Part shown: one piece after another, positions 41,065 to 49,147 of the stretch
How the letters are laid out: each line of letters opens with the position of its first letter
Numbering within the stretch: the first letter of the stretch is position 1
Source of the DNA: Flavobacterium marginilacus
GTDB lineage: Bacteria > Bacteroidota > Bacteroidia > Flavobacteriales > Flavobacteriaceae
Assembly (NCBI RefSeq): GCF_026870155.1
Contig: NZ_CP113975.1
Coordinates: 4,154,001 to 4,218,000, forward strand
Length of the DNA stretch: 64,000 nucleotides
Direction of reading: 5' to 3'
The notes under the pieces: model-generated
The model's input: only the letters and a program-made list of their open reading frames with translations
Database searches by the model: none
Told to the model about the DNA's origin: nothing
Position numbers and translations under genes: made by a program

Positions 41065-42273
41065 ATGAGAAAGAGCTGGATTCTTGTTTGTTTTATCAAT
41101 TTTTTCATTGCTTCGCTGATGGGGTTATTACTCCGATGGATGTATGTTGCCCCAATTGAAGGAGTCAATTTTCAGTTTTTGATGCACGGCCATTCGCATG
41201 TTGCAATGCTGGGCTGGGTGTATATGATGCTTTATTGCCTGATATTTTACTCTTTTATCCCTGAAAAAGCACAAGAAAAACCCATTTACAACAAATTGTT
41301 TTGGGTAACAGAAATCGCAGTCATCGGGATGATGATCGACTTCCCTGCGCAGGGATATGCCTTTGCTTCTATCCTTTTTTCGACTTTGCATATTTTTTGC
41401 AGTTACTGGTTCTGTTATTTAGTTTGGAAAGACGCCGAACCCGCCGCTTTGCCCGAAAAGAAAATGCTGCGAACCGCTTTGTTTTTTATGCTCTTATCCA
41501 CCGCTGGTGTTTGGTGTCTGGGTCCTGCGGTAGGATTGTTAGGAAAAGCAAGTGCGTTCTATCAAATTGCTATTCAGTTTTTCCTCCATTTTCAGTTTAA
41601 TGGATGGTTTCTGTTTGCTGTTTTGGCTTTATTTTTCAAGCAGGCAAAACTCGTTTTCGATGAGAAAAAATTCAGTCTAATTTATAATTTATTCGTCTGT
41701 TCTACAGTATTGACTTTGGCCTTGCCCGTGAGCTGGTATTTGTCCAATCCTATTTTTCACTGGATAAATGCAATTGGCGTTGTCCTGCAGATGGTTTCGG
41801 CGGTTCTTTTTATTCATCACATCAAGCCACAATTAACGGTGTTTTTTTCCAATCTTTCGATATTAGTAAAAACCGTTTACGGATTTGCGTTGTTCTCATT
41901 AGCTTTAAAAATCATCATTCAGCTGGTAGTTTTGGTTCCTGAACTAGCGCAGGTTTCTCATCAGATTCGGAATTTTGTTATTGGTTATATTCATTTGACG
42001 ATGCTGGGAATTATCACTGGATTTCTGTTTGGATTTGCTTTTCAGAATAGTTTTTTAAACCCGAAAAAATTTATTGAAAAATGGGGAATGAATCTATTTC
42101 TGCTCGGATTTGTGGCAACTGAAATACTGCTGTTTCTCCAAGGCATTTGGCTGTTCCTGAACAAAAGCTCGTTTCCTGATTATTATCTAAATTTATTTTT
42201 AGTGAGCATCTTTTTACCAGTGGGACTTTTGATGCTTACGATTGGTATTTCATTTAAAAAAACAAACGATTAA
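41065..42273 (+). CDS. Polytopic membrane protein resembling a degenerate NorB/heme-copper subunit I
   Basis: A 402-residue protein with about 11-12 hydrophobic helices. Segments line up by eye with NorB of this window: LMHGHSHVAMLGWVYMMLY...FIPEKAQ with HTNLLVVWLLTGFMGAAYY...IIPEEAQ, FFLHFQFNGWF with VVHLWVEGVWE, and GYIHLTMLGIITGFLFGF with the MHGHYAFWG helix. The NOR-specific Glu and the His-His pair of the Fe-B site are not visible. It may bind heme, but catalysis is doubtful. NnrS-like proteins are the alternative. It is in the ric-nrdD-nrdG operon, so a role in NO or anaerobic metabolism is inferred. Confidence 0.6.
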   Translation: MRKSWILVCFINFFIASLMGLLLRWMYVAPIEGVNFQFLMHGHSHVAMLGWVYMMLYCLIFYSFIPEKAQEKPIYNKLFWVTEIAVIGMMIDFPAQGYAFASILFSTLHIFCSYWFCYLVWKDAEPAALPEKKMLRTALFFMLLSTAGVWCLGPAVGLLGKASAFYQIAIQFFLHFQFNGWFLFAVLALFFKQAKLVFDEKKFSLIYNLFVCSTVLTLALPVSWYLSNPIFHWINAIGVVLQMVSAVLFIHHIKPQLTVFFSNLSILVKTVYGFALFSLALKIIIQLVVLVPELAQVSHQIRNFVIGYIHLTMLGIITGFLFGFAFQNSFLNPKKFIEKWGMNLFLLGFVATEILLFLQGIWLFLNKSSFPDYYLNLFLVSIFLPVGLLMLTIGISFKKTND

Positions 42274-42279
42274 TTTTTA

Positions 42280-42425
42280 AACATATAAGTCATATAAGTT
42301 TTTTAAACAGAAAATAAATTTTCAAAATCTTGAACCATTAAGAGATTAAGAAAATTAAGGTTATCCCTTAATGAACCTTAATAACTTAATGGTTTAAACT
42401 AAAAAATATACATGACTTATATGTT
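42280..42425. repeat. Nested palindromic element
   Basis: The outer inverted arms are AACATATAAGTCAT (42280-42293) and ATGACTTATATGTT (42412-42425). The inner arms (42332-42396) are built of AACCATTAAG and CTTAATGGTT words, the same family as 32018-32142. The outer arm plus its continuation CATATAAGTTTTTT recurs at 57022-57048. Confidence 0.7.
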
Positions 42426-42452
42426 TTATTAAAAACTTAAACCAAAAACGAT

Positions 42453-42902
42453 ATGAACCATCATTTACTGTTAATCATTCATCTTATATGTGCTTCCATT
42501 TGGGTGGGAGGGCATTTGTTACTGGTTTTTGGGCATTTGCCAAAAGCACTGAAAGAAAAAAACCAAAATATAATTCTCGACTATGAACGGAAGTACGAAC
42601 CGGTGGGAATGACTTCGCTGGTTTTATTAGTAACCACGGGAATTATGATGGCTTACAAATATGGCGTAAGCATCGAATACTGGTTTCAATTTGCCACACC
42701 GATAGAAAAAGTGGTTTCTACCAAACTGCTTTTACTTTTTCTGACAGTTCTTTTTGCGTTGAGCGCGCAATTCAGAGTGCTGCCAAAACTGAAAACTGAT
42801 TCCCGTAAACTGCCCGAAATGACATTTCATATTCTTTCGGTTACGCTGATTGGTGTTGTGATGCTTATTTTGGGTTCTTTTGTGCGTTTTGGAGGACTTT
42901 AA
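42453..42902 (+). CDS. CopD-like four-helix membrane protein
   Basis: A 149-residue protein with four hydrophobic helices and His residues at the helix starts (NHHLLLIIHLICASIWVGGHLLLVFGHLP), in the pattern of the copper resistance D/YaaH-like heme-binding family. Later helices are TSLVLLVTTGIMMAYKYG, STKLLLLFLTVLFALSAQF and ILSVTLIGVVMLILGSFV. It could bind copper or heme. It lies in the same direction as nrdG and the NorB-like gene, 179 bp after the latter. Confidence 0.75.
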   Translation: MNHHLLLIIHLICASIWVGGHLLLVFGHLPKALKEKNQNIILDYERKYEPVGMTSLVLLVTTGIMMAYKYGVSIEYWFQFATPIEKVVSTKLLLLFLTVLFALSAQFRVLPKLKTDSRKLPEMTFHILSVTLIGVVMLILGSFVRFGGL

Positions 42903-42930
42903 TCTTGAACGAACAACTAATTCTCTTCTC

Positions 42931-43039
42931 CTGCAGTTACCCGCGTGAGGGGTTGCAGTGAAGCTCTCCCGATTTTTCATCGGGAAGCGGGAACGAAAAA
43001 CCCGACCCTGAGTTTTTTACGAAGGGACACGCCCAAATG
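42931..43039 (-). repeat. Dispersed palindromic repeat, GGGCGTG family, minus-strand copy
   Basis: Read on the minus strand it goes from CATTTGGGCGTGTCCC through GGGTCGGGTTTTTCG and a CCCGATGAAAAATCGGG hairpin to CCCCTCACGCGGGTAACTGCA. The start and end words match the copy at 62710-62841. Confidence 0.75.
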
Positions 43040-43126
43040 ATGATTTTTATTCAAAAAACAGCCAAACCTTTAGGGTAATTTCTAGAGAGTTTGGAACTAA
43101 TTTCTTAAATTTGTAAAAAACCGATT

Positions 43127-43561
43127 ATGTTTTCCAAAACCTGTGAATACGGCATTCGAGCCACGATTTTCATCGCTTCAGAGTCTTATCAAAACAAAAG
43201 AGTTGGACTCAAAGACATTGCCAAAAAGATTGATTCCCCAGAAGCTTTTACGGCCAAAATTCTTCAAATACTATCAAAAGACAACATCATTAATTCCATA
43301 AAAGGTGTTGGTGGCGGTTTCGAGATTCCAAGAGAAATAATGAAGGACATTAAACTAGCACAAATCGTGAATGCCCTGGAAGGGGACCGCGTTTTTACGG
43401 GCTGTGGTTTAGGTCTCGCGCATTGTTCCGATAGTCATCCCTGCCCGATGCATGAAAAATTTAAATCAATTCGAAGCGAATTAGCTTTTATGCTCGAGAA
43501 TACCAATCTTGAAGAATTAGCTTTAGGTATAAAATCTAGTGATACATTTTTGAGGTATTAA
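43127..43561 (+). CDS. Rrf2-family transcriptional regulator (NsrR/IscR type)
   Basis: A 144-residue winged-helix regulator. The N-terminal DNA-binding domain starts MFSKTCEYGIRATIFIA and has KDIAKKIDSPEAFTAKILQIL and the wing IKGVGGGFEI. Three cysteines, in the spacing C-x6-C-x5-C (TGCGLGLAHCSDSHPCPMH, about residues 94-110), are ready to hold a [2Fe-2S] or [4Fe-4S] cluster. Given its location beside NO-handling genes, NsrR-type NO sensing is the best inference; IscR-type control is the alternative. It is a candidate reader of the AAGGATA palindromes. Confidence 0.85.
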   Translation: MFSKTCEYGIRATIFIASESYQNKRVGLKDIAKKIDSPEAFTAKILQILSKDNIINSIKGVGGGFEIPREIMKDIKLAQIVNALEGDRVFTGCGLGLAHCSDSHPCPMHEKFKSIRSELAFMLENTNLEELALGIKSSDTFLRY

Positions 43562-43622
43562 AATAGTAATCCTATATTTACATGATAATTTTAAGCAGCC
43601 AATCTTAAAACCTCTAATTATC

Positions 43623-44357
43623 ATGACTAAATCTAAGGAATCCGGCTTAAATTCTCTTCTAAAAATAGATTATGAAGATGATAATAAAATTTGGCTTACC
43701 AATAGTCTGACCCTTCGAAAGATTATTGGTATTATGGGAATGGCTTTGCCTTTACTGTTATTTGGATTCCTGTATCTTGACAATGGCTTACAATATCCTT
43801 TAGAATCTATCAGCCATTATTACTATACCCGTGCTGGCAGTATTTTTGTAATTGTTTTGAGCCTCCTCGCCTTTTTTCTGATTGTTTACAAGGGCAAAGA
43901 GACTGCTGACTTTTATATTTCGTTATCTGCAGGAATTTTTGCCTTACTGGCCGTTTTGTTTCCTACTAGTAATATTACGGATATATGCGGAGATCCTGCA
44001 AAAAAATATGCAGTTACTATATTACCAGTAAGCAATTTCAGAATGTATTTTCATTATACCATGGCAGCATTATTTTTTATTTGCCTATCGTATATGTGCT
44101 TTTTTTTATTTACAAAATCAAATAAGGATCCTAGTAAAAGAGGAAGTAAAAAAATCCTCCGAAACCGAATTTACAGAATTTGTGCTGTACTTATGTTTTT
44201 GGCAATATTGGTTCCGTTTGCCGGCTTACTAAAAATAATTCCTTCCTTCTATTTTTCAAAGTATCCACTAACATTTTGGATGGAAACACTGGCGGTTGAA
44301 AGTTTCGGCTTTGCATGGTTAGTTAAAGGTGAAACCCTTTTTAAAGATCATAACTGA
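43623..44357 (+). CDS. Six-helix membrane protein of unknown function (DUF998-like)
   Basis: A 244-residue protein with about six to seven hydrophobic helices. The loop after the first helix contains QYPLESISHYYYTRAGSIFV, and a short conserved-looking CGDP motif follows the third helix. The helix layout and 'ISHYY' segment resemble DUF998-like proteins, but I do not recognise a function. It follows the Rrf2 gene by 61 bp in the same direction and ends at a strong terminator. Confidence 0.6.
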   Translation: MTKSKESGLNSLLKIDYEDDNKIWLTNSLTLRKIIGIMGMALPLLLFGFLYLDNGLQYPLESISHYYYTRAGSIFVIVLSLLAFFLIVYKGKETADFYISLSAGIFALLAVLFPTSNITDICGDPAKKYAVTILPVSNFRMYFHYTMAALFFICLSYMCFFLFTKSNKDPSKRGSKKILRNRIYRICAVLMFLAILVPFAGLLKIIPSFYFSKYPLTFWMETLAVESFGFAWLVKGETLFKDHN

Positions 44358-44406
44358 CAACAATTGTTTTCAAAATAAAAACAACTTGAAAAACACTATA
44401 AAAAAA

Positions 44407-44434
44407 AGAGGCTCGATTCTGAATCAAGCCTCTT
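44407..44434. terminator. Bidirectional terminator
   Basis: GAGGCT-CGATT and AATCA-AGCCTC form a hairpin of about 11 bp flanked by A and T runs, between convergent genes ending at 44357 and 44440. Confidence 0.85.
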
Positions 44435-44439
44435 TCTGT

Positions 44440-46263
44440 TTAAACTGCTATTGCAGGTATTTGCTCCGGAATGCAAAGCTCCAGCAGTTCGTCTTTATAT
44501 TGTTTTAACTGCTTTTCTATAGTTTGTCTGCTTTTTTCAAACCAATTATTAGACGCGATTAAAGACTGATAATATTCAATTCCTTCATTCAGATTAGTTT
44601 TGAAAGCTTTCAGTTTTTTTGTCTGTGCTGCTGTGATTTGTTCTGAAAATTCATTGATCTCATTTTTCAGATAATCCATGTACATTTTCAATTCGTTGAT
44701 AATAACATTCGGACGCTCCTTATTTCCAAGAACAGAAGCATTTCCATAAATATGTTTTACCATATCCGAAAGCGAAACTTCTTTGTCAAAATAGGCCAAA
44801 TTTGGGCCTGGACAGATAACAACTCCCTGCTGCTGTCCTTTTATTTTTAAATTGTTTTCAAGATAAGAAGCATTTGCCAACCCTACGCAAAGACACGATT
44901 TCTCAGTGATACTGTTTTTTCTTCTGTCAAAAGCTTCTTGGGTCAATGAATCTTTTTCAGCATTCAATTCTTCCAGTTTTAAATCCTGATACGACTTGGA
45001 CGCTGGACACATTCCTTTTGGACCGTATTCCTTGCTCAAAGCCAAGAATTTCTTTGGGCAGGAGCTACCCGCCTTTTCTTCCTGAATCCTCTTTTGTTTA
45101 AAAAACTCATTCGTTGTTCCTTTCACGGCATTGAATGGAATTCCCAAAGGAGAAATATGACTCAAATAAAAATCATCTTCTTTGGCTTTTTCTAACAATC
45201 TTCTCGTTTCAACATCAACAGAAGTAGCTTCGGGAACTAATAAAAAAGGTGAACCCCAGCCCACAGAATCTACTTGATAATGTTCTAGTAAAAAGTCATG
45301 CTCTTCGGCGGTACCAACACCGCCCTGAACTGTGATTTTTAGTTCTAATGGAGTTTCTGGAACATGCAGTCCTTTTATTTCCAAAGCTTTCACCATCAGC
45401 TCGTGAGCCGATTGAATCAGTTGTTCTTTCTTTTGTTTGAATTCTTCCAAAATTGGTCCCAGCAAGTATCCGTCGGTAGCAAAAGCGTGTCCACCACAGT
45501 TTAACCCTGATTCAATTCGATATTCTGAAACCCAAAGTCCTTTTTTGGCCAGAAAATTTCCCTGAATCATTGCCGAACGAAAATCGCTCACTTTAAGGAT
45601 AATTTTCTTTTGCAGTTTATTATCAGTATTCGGATAAAAAACCGGAAAATTTTCAAAATAAGCGTACAATCTCGGATTCATTCCCGCAGAAAGCACCACT
45701 GATGAAGACAGATTACTGTTTGCAAAACCGCGAAGTGAAGCATGAGCATCATTAAACTCAACCGGTAACTGCTTGTCTTTTATAAAATTATCTTTATCGA
45801 CTTTGGTCATGATATTCACATCAATTTCACCTGGAGAAAGATTTTCTTCGATATATTTTTTGATGGTATCCTTGAAAGTAATTCCTTCATCAATAAAATT
45901 CTGCAGCCCTTTTTTGATCTCCGATTTATTAGGAAGCATCGCGATGTAATTTTCCAAAGCTTGCTTGCTTTCTGTCAGTTCTACTTTAAATTTTTCGAAT
46001 TTATCTTTAACGATAGTATCCATCAGATTCAAGTAGGAAGTAACACGTTCAGCACGATAATCATGGATCTTTTCTGTGATTTCCTGATACGGCATTTTGA
46101 ATTTTTCGCTGTAAAAAGCGTTCATTCTTTCAATCAAATCATCATCTATAATTGATACTACAGATGAAATTCCATACTGTGCAACACGAATTGGACTATC
46201 AATCGTATAGGCCAGTCCCATCACAGGAATATGGAAATTATGCAGTTGTTTTTTAGCGTTCAT
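44440..46263 (-). CDS. Uncharacterised 607-residue protein with conserved-looking cysteines, behind an FNR-type box
   Basis: Soluble, from MNAKKQLHNFH (an upstream ATG at 46296 would precede the predicted transcript start). The first 190 residues are mostly helical. The middle has IESGLNCGGHAFATDG and VQGGVGTAEEHDFLLEHYQ...SVGWGSPFLLVPEA, which reads like the TIM-barrel phosphate-binding part of nitronate monooxygenase/dihydroorotate-type enzymes. A cysteine cluster follows (SSCPKKFLAL, GMCPASKSY, KSCLCVGLAN, VVICPGPN), then a coiled-coil tail. A flavin or iron-sulfur protein is plausible. No named family is recognised. Confidence 0.7.
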   Translation of the reverse strand: MNAKKQLHNFHIPVMGLAYTIDSPIRVAQYGISSVVSIIDDDLIERMNAFYSEKFKMPYQEITEKIHDYRAERVTSYLNLMDTIVKDKFEKFKVELTESKQALENYIAMLPNKSEIKKGLQNFIDEGITFKDTIKKYIEENLSPGEIDVNIMTKVDKDNFIKDKQLPVEFNDAHASLRGFANSNLSSSVVLSAGMNPRLYAYFENFPVFYPNTDNKLQKKIILKVSDFRSAMIQGNFLAKKGLWVSEYRIESGLNCGGHAFATDGYLLGPILEEFKQKKEQLIQSAHELMVKALEIKGLHVPETPLELKITVQGGVGTAEEHDFLLEHYQVDSVGWGSPFLLVPEATSVDVETRRLLEKAKEDDFYLSHISPLGIPFNAVKGTTNEFFKQKRIQEEKAGSSCPKKFLALSKEYGPKGMCPASKSYQDLKLEELNAEKDSLTQEAFDRRKNSITEKSCLCVGLANASYLENNLKIKGQQQGVVICPGPNLAYFDKEVSLSDMVKHIYGNASVLGNKERPNVIINELKMYMDYLKNEINEFSEQITAAQTKKLKAFKTNLNEGIEYYQSLIASNNWFEKSRQTIEKQLKQYKDELLELCIPEQIPAIAV

Positions 46264-46293
46264 AAATGTAAATATTTGGTTTAAAACTTTGTG

Positions 46294-46337
46294 CAAATAT
46301 CACAATACTCATCCGCTTAAAACCTGATAAATATCAT
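46294..46337 (-). promoter_or_regulatory. Predicted FNR-controlled promoter of the 607-residue protein
   Basis: CTGAT-AAAT-ATCAT (46324-46337) is an FNR-type dyad with one changed base. GATATTTG on the minus strand (46301-46294) matches the -7 element at seven of eight bases. The implied start near 46289 puts the dyad centre at about -41, as for norC and nirK. Confidence 0.6.
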
Positions 46338-46466
46338 GTTCAAATGAAACATATCCCTTTAAATTTGCTGGTTGCAAAAACCTGAAAAGCTGTTTTTTTT
46401 AACAAAAACATTTTTTTTGAATGGTTTAGAAAGCTTGCGGAAACGTGCAGCTTCAAAGTTTTACCT

Positions 46467-46474
46467 TATATTTG
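46467..46474 (+). promoter_or_regulatory. Predicted -7 element of nadA
   Basis: TATATTTG, a full TAnnTTTG match, lies 47 bp before the nadA ATG. No clear -33 TTG is seen at the ideal spacing. Confidence 0.5.
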
Positions 46475-46521
46475 CATAGAATTAATCTCAATTAAAAAAA
46501 CACCATTAAAGTTTTTAAAAA

Positions 46522-47448
46522 ATGAAAAGTCTTAAAGAACGTATATTGGAATTAAAAAAAGAGAAAAATGCGGTAATTCTAGCGCATTATTATCAAGAAT
46601 CCGATATACAGGATGTGGCAGATTATGTTGGGGACAGCTTGGGATTATCTCAGGAAGCGATGAAAGTAGATGCCGATATTATCCTTTTCGCAGGAGTTCA
46701 TTTTATGGCCGAAACTGCCAAAATATTAAACCCTGCCAAAAAAGTAATTCTGCCGGATCTGAAAGCAGGCTGTTCACTAGCCGAATCATGTCCCCCAGAA
46801 GATTTCAAAAAATTTACCGAAGCACATCCCGATCATATCGTTATCACTTATGTAAACTGCTCTGCCGAAGTAAAAGCGCTGACAGACATTGTAGTAACTT
46901 CATCCAACGCGGTCAAAATCGTTGAATCTATTCCAAAAGACAAACCAATTATTTTTGCTCCGGATAAAAATTTAGGAAAATATGTAATGGAACAAACAGG
47001 CAGAAAAATGCTGCTTTGGGATGGTTCCTGCGTAGTTCACGAAGCTTTTTCACTTGACAAACTGGTGGCTTTATACAAACAAAATCCAGACGCTCAAATC
47101 ATTGCGCATCCAGAATCGGAAACACATATATTGAAAACTGCCAATTACATCGGTTCTACCGCAGGAATGATTAATTATGTAAAAACCAATCCAAGCAGCA
47201 AATTTATTGTAGCCACTGAAGCGGGTATTTTACACAAAATGAAACAGGAAGTCCCTAATAAGATATTGATTCCGGCACCTTCAAACGAAGACAACACCTG
47301 CGCCTGCAGTGAATGCGGATACATGAAAATGAATACATTACAAAAAGTATACGACTGTTTATTGAATGAAACTCCCGAAGTTAATGTTCCCGATGACATT
47401 AGAGAAAAAGCATTAATCCCTATCGAACGCATGCTCGAATTATCTTAA
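46522..47448 (+). CDS. nadA: Quinolinate synthase A
   Basis: Condenses iminoaspartate with dihydroxyacetone phosphate to quinolinate, the second step of de novo NAD synthesis. It is 308 residues. Seen are [23 protein letters not shown], the first cluster Cys84 in [18 protein letters not shown], the second region [14 protein letters not shown] and the third Cys region [15 protein letters not shown]. It carries an oxygen-sensitive [4Fe-4S] cluster. nadB begins 2 bp after its stop codon, so the two are cotranslated. Confidence 0.96.
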   Translation: MKSLKERILELKKEKNAVILAHYYQESDIQDVADYVGDSLGLSQEAMKVDADIILFAGVHFMAETAKILNPAKKVILPDLKAGCSLAESCPPEDFKKFTEAHPDHIVITYVNCSAEVKALTDIVVTSSNAVKIVESIPKDKPIIFAPDKNLGKYVMEQTGRKMLLWDGSCVVHEAFSLDKLVALYKQNPDAQIIAHPESETHILKTANYIGSTAGMINYVKTNPSSKFIVATEAGILHKMKQEVPNKILIPAPSNEDNTCACSECGYMKMNTLQKVYDCLLNETPEVNVPDDIREKALIPIERMLELS

Positions 47449-47450
47449 TA

Positions 47451-48989
47451 ATGATCACAGCCAATTATTTAATTATAGGTTCAGGAGTTGCAGGTCTGAC
47501 ATTTGCCTTAAAAATGGCCAACCGTTTTCCTGAGAGAACCATCACCATTATCACCAAAGCAAACGCAGACGAGTCCAATACTAAATACGCTCAAGGCGGT
47601 ATCGCTATTGTTACCGACAAGACTGAAGATTCGTATCAAAAACATATCGAAGACACTCTGATTTGCGGAGACGGATTGTGTGACGAAGCCGTAGTTAAAA
47701 TGGTTGTTACTGAAGGCCCAAAACGATTAAAAGAACTTATCGAATGGGGAGCCCAATTTGATAGAAATGCCAAAGGTACTTTTGATTTAGGAAAAGAAGG
47801 AGGTCATTCTGAAAACAGAGTTGTGCATCACAAAGACCAGACCGGCCATGAGATACAGCGTGCCATTTTGGAACAGGTAATGCAAAAAGAAAATATAAAT
47901 GTTCTCGATCATCATTTTGCTCTGGAATTGATTACGCAAGATCACCGCTGTATAGGAGCTTATGCTTTGGATGAAAAAACAAATGAAGTAATCACATATC
48001 AATCTGATTTTACTTTACTGGCCACTGGCGGTATCGGACATCTATACGGACATACCACCAACCCAGTCATAGCAACAGGAGATGGAATTGCAATGGCGTA
48101 TCGTGCCAATGCGAGAATACAGGATATGGAGTTTATCCAGTTTCATCCAACAGCTTTATACGATGATTCTCCAGGATCCAAATTTTTAATATCCGAAGCT
48201 GTCCGTGGTTTTGGCGCTCATTTGAGAACCAAAAAAGGCGATTTATTTATGCTGAATTATGACTCAAGAGGCGATTTGGCATCAAGAGATATTGTTTCGC
48301 AGAGCATTGATTTGGAACTTAAAAAATCGGGTGATGAATGTGTGTATTTAGACTGCACACATTTGGATATGGAAGGATTCAAAAACCATTTCCCAATGAT
48401 TTACAACCACTGCAAAAAAGTGGGAATTGATCTTGAAAAAGAATGGATTCCGGTTGTTCCTGCCCAGCATTATTTATGTGGCGGCATTGTGGTAGACAGC
48501 AACGGAAAAACCTCAATAGAGAATTTATTTGCCTGCGGCGAATGTTCCCGAACAGGATTACACGGCGCTAACAGACTGGCTTCAAACTCACTTTTAGAAG
48601 CTTTGGTTTACTCGGATAAAATATATCATTACTTGGCAGAAAATCCTTTTATCACTTCAAAAACTGCCAGCATTATTTCTGAATGGCCTAACCAGTCTAA
48701 AGATAAAATTGCTCCCGAATATATCGCACAAACAAAAGCAAAACTGCAATTATTAATGCGTCAGAATGCGGGAATCGTACGATTTGAATCGGATTTATTA
48801 CTGGCAAAAAATGTTCTTAAAAATCTGCAGAACGAAATTGATGACAAAATAAAAAATCATTTGGTCTGCAAGGATTTATATGAATTACATAATATGATCG
48901 ATATTGGAAACCTAATCGTTCAGCAATCCATCGACCGAAACGGCAATTGTGGCGGATTTGTAAAATATGAATCTAAAGACATTAAATAA
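47451..48989 (+). CDS. nadB: L-aspartate oxidase
   Basis: FAD enzyme converting L-aspartate to iminoaspartate for NadA. It is 512 residues. The N-terminal dinucleotide motif is LIIGSGVAGLTFALKMA, and the family motif is TKYAQGGIAIV. Active-site text is EGGHSENRVVHHKDQTGHEI, FIQFHPTALY, SEAVRGFGAHL and CGGIVVDSNGKTSIENLFACGECSRTGLHGANRLASNSLLEA. The C-terminal helical domain is present and of normal length. It forms a two-gene operon with nadA and is followed by a terminator. Confidence 0.96.
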   Translation: MITANYLIIGSGVAGLTFALKMANRFPERTITIITKANADESNTKYAQGGIAIVTDKTEDSYQKHIEDTLICGDGLCDEAVVKMVVTEGPKRLKELIEWGAQFDRNAKGTFDLGKEGGHSENRVVHHKDQTGHEIQRAILEQVMQKENINVLDHHFALELITQDHRCIGAYALDEKTNEVITYQSDFTLLATGGIGHLYGHTTNPVIATGDGIAMAYRANARIQDMEFIQFHPTALYDDSPGSKFLISEAVRGFGAHLRTKKGDLFMLNYDSRGDLASRDIVSQSIDLELKKSGDECVYLDCTHLDMEGFKNHFPMIYNHCKKVGIDLEKEWIPVVPAQHYLCGGIVVDSNGKTSIENLFACGECSRTGLHGANRLASNSLLEALVYSDKIYHYLAENPFITSKTASIISEWPNQSKDKIAPEYIAQTKAKLQLLMRQNAGIVRFESDLLLAKNVLKNLQNEIDDKIKNHLVCKDLYELHNMIDIGNLIVQQSIDRNGNCGGFVKYESKDIK

Positions 48990-49011
48990 TTAGCATTAAA
49001 AATAAATTATC

Positions 49012-49045
49012 AAACTCCCTCGACAAAATAGCTGAAGGAGTTTTT
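49012..49045 (+). terminator. Terminator after nadB
   Basis: AAACTCC and GGAGTTT pair around an 18-base loop and are followed by T residues, 23 bp after the nadB stop codon. Confidence 0.65.
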
Positions 49046-49147
49046 AGTTTAATTTAAAAATGGAATGCTCTGCTGTTTATCTAATACTATAATCCAACAT
49101 ATAAACTTTTCTTCTCGACGATAATATCCGCTGAGAATACTAATGCA

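Noticed and set aside
43106..43113. AAGGATA-type operator before the Rrf2 gene itself
   Set aside because: Only a -7-like TAAATTTG is present there; no copy of the palindrome was found, so autoregulation is not supported by sequence.
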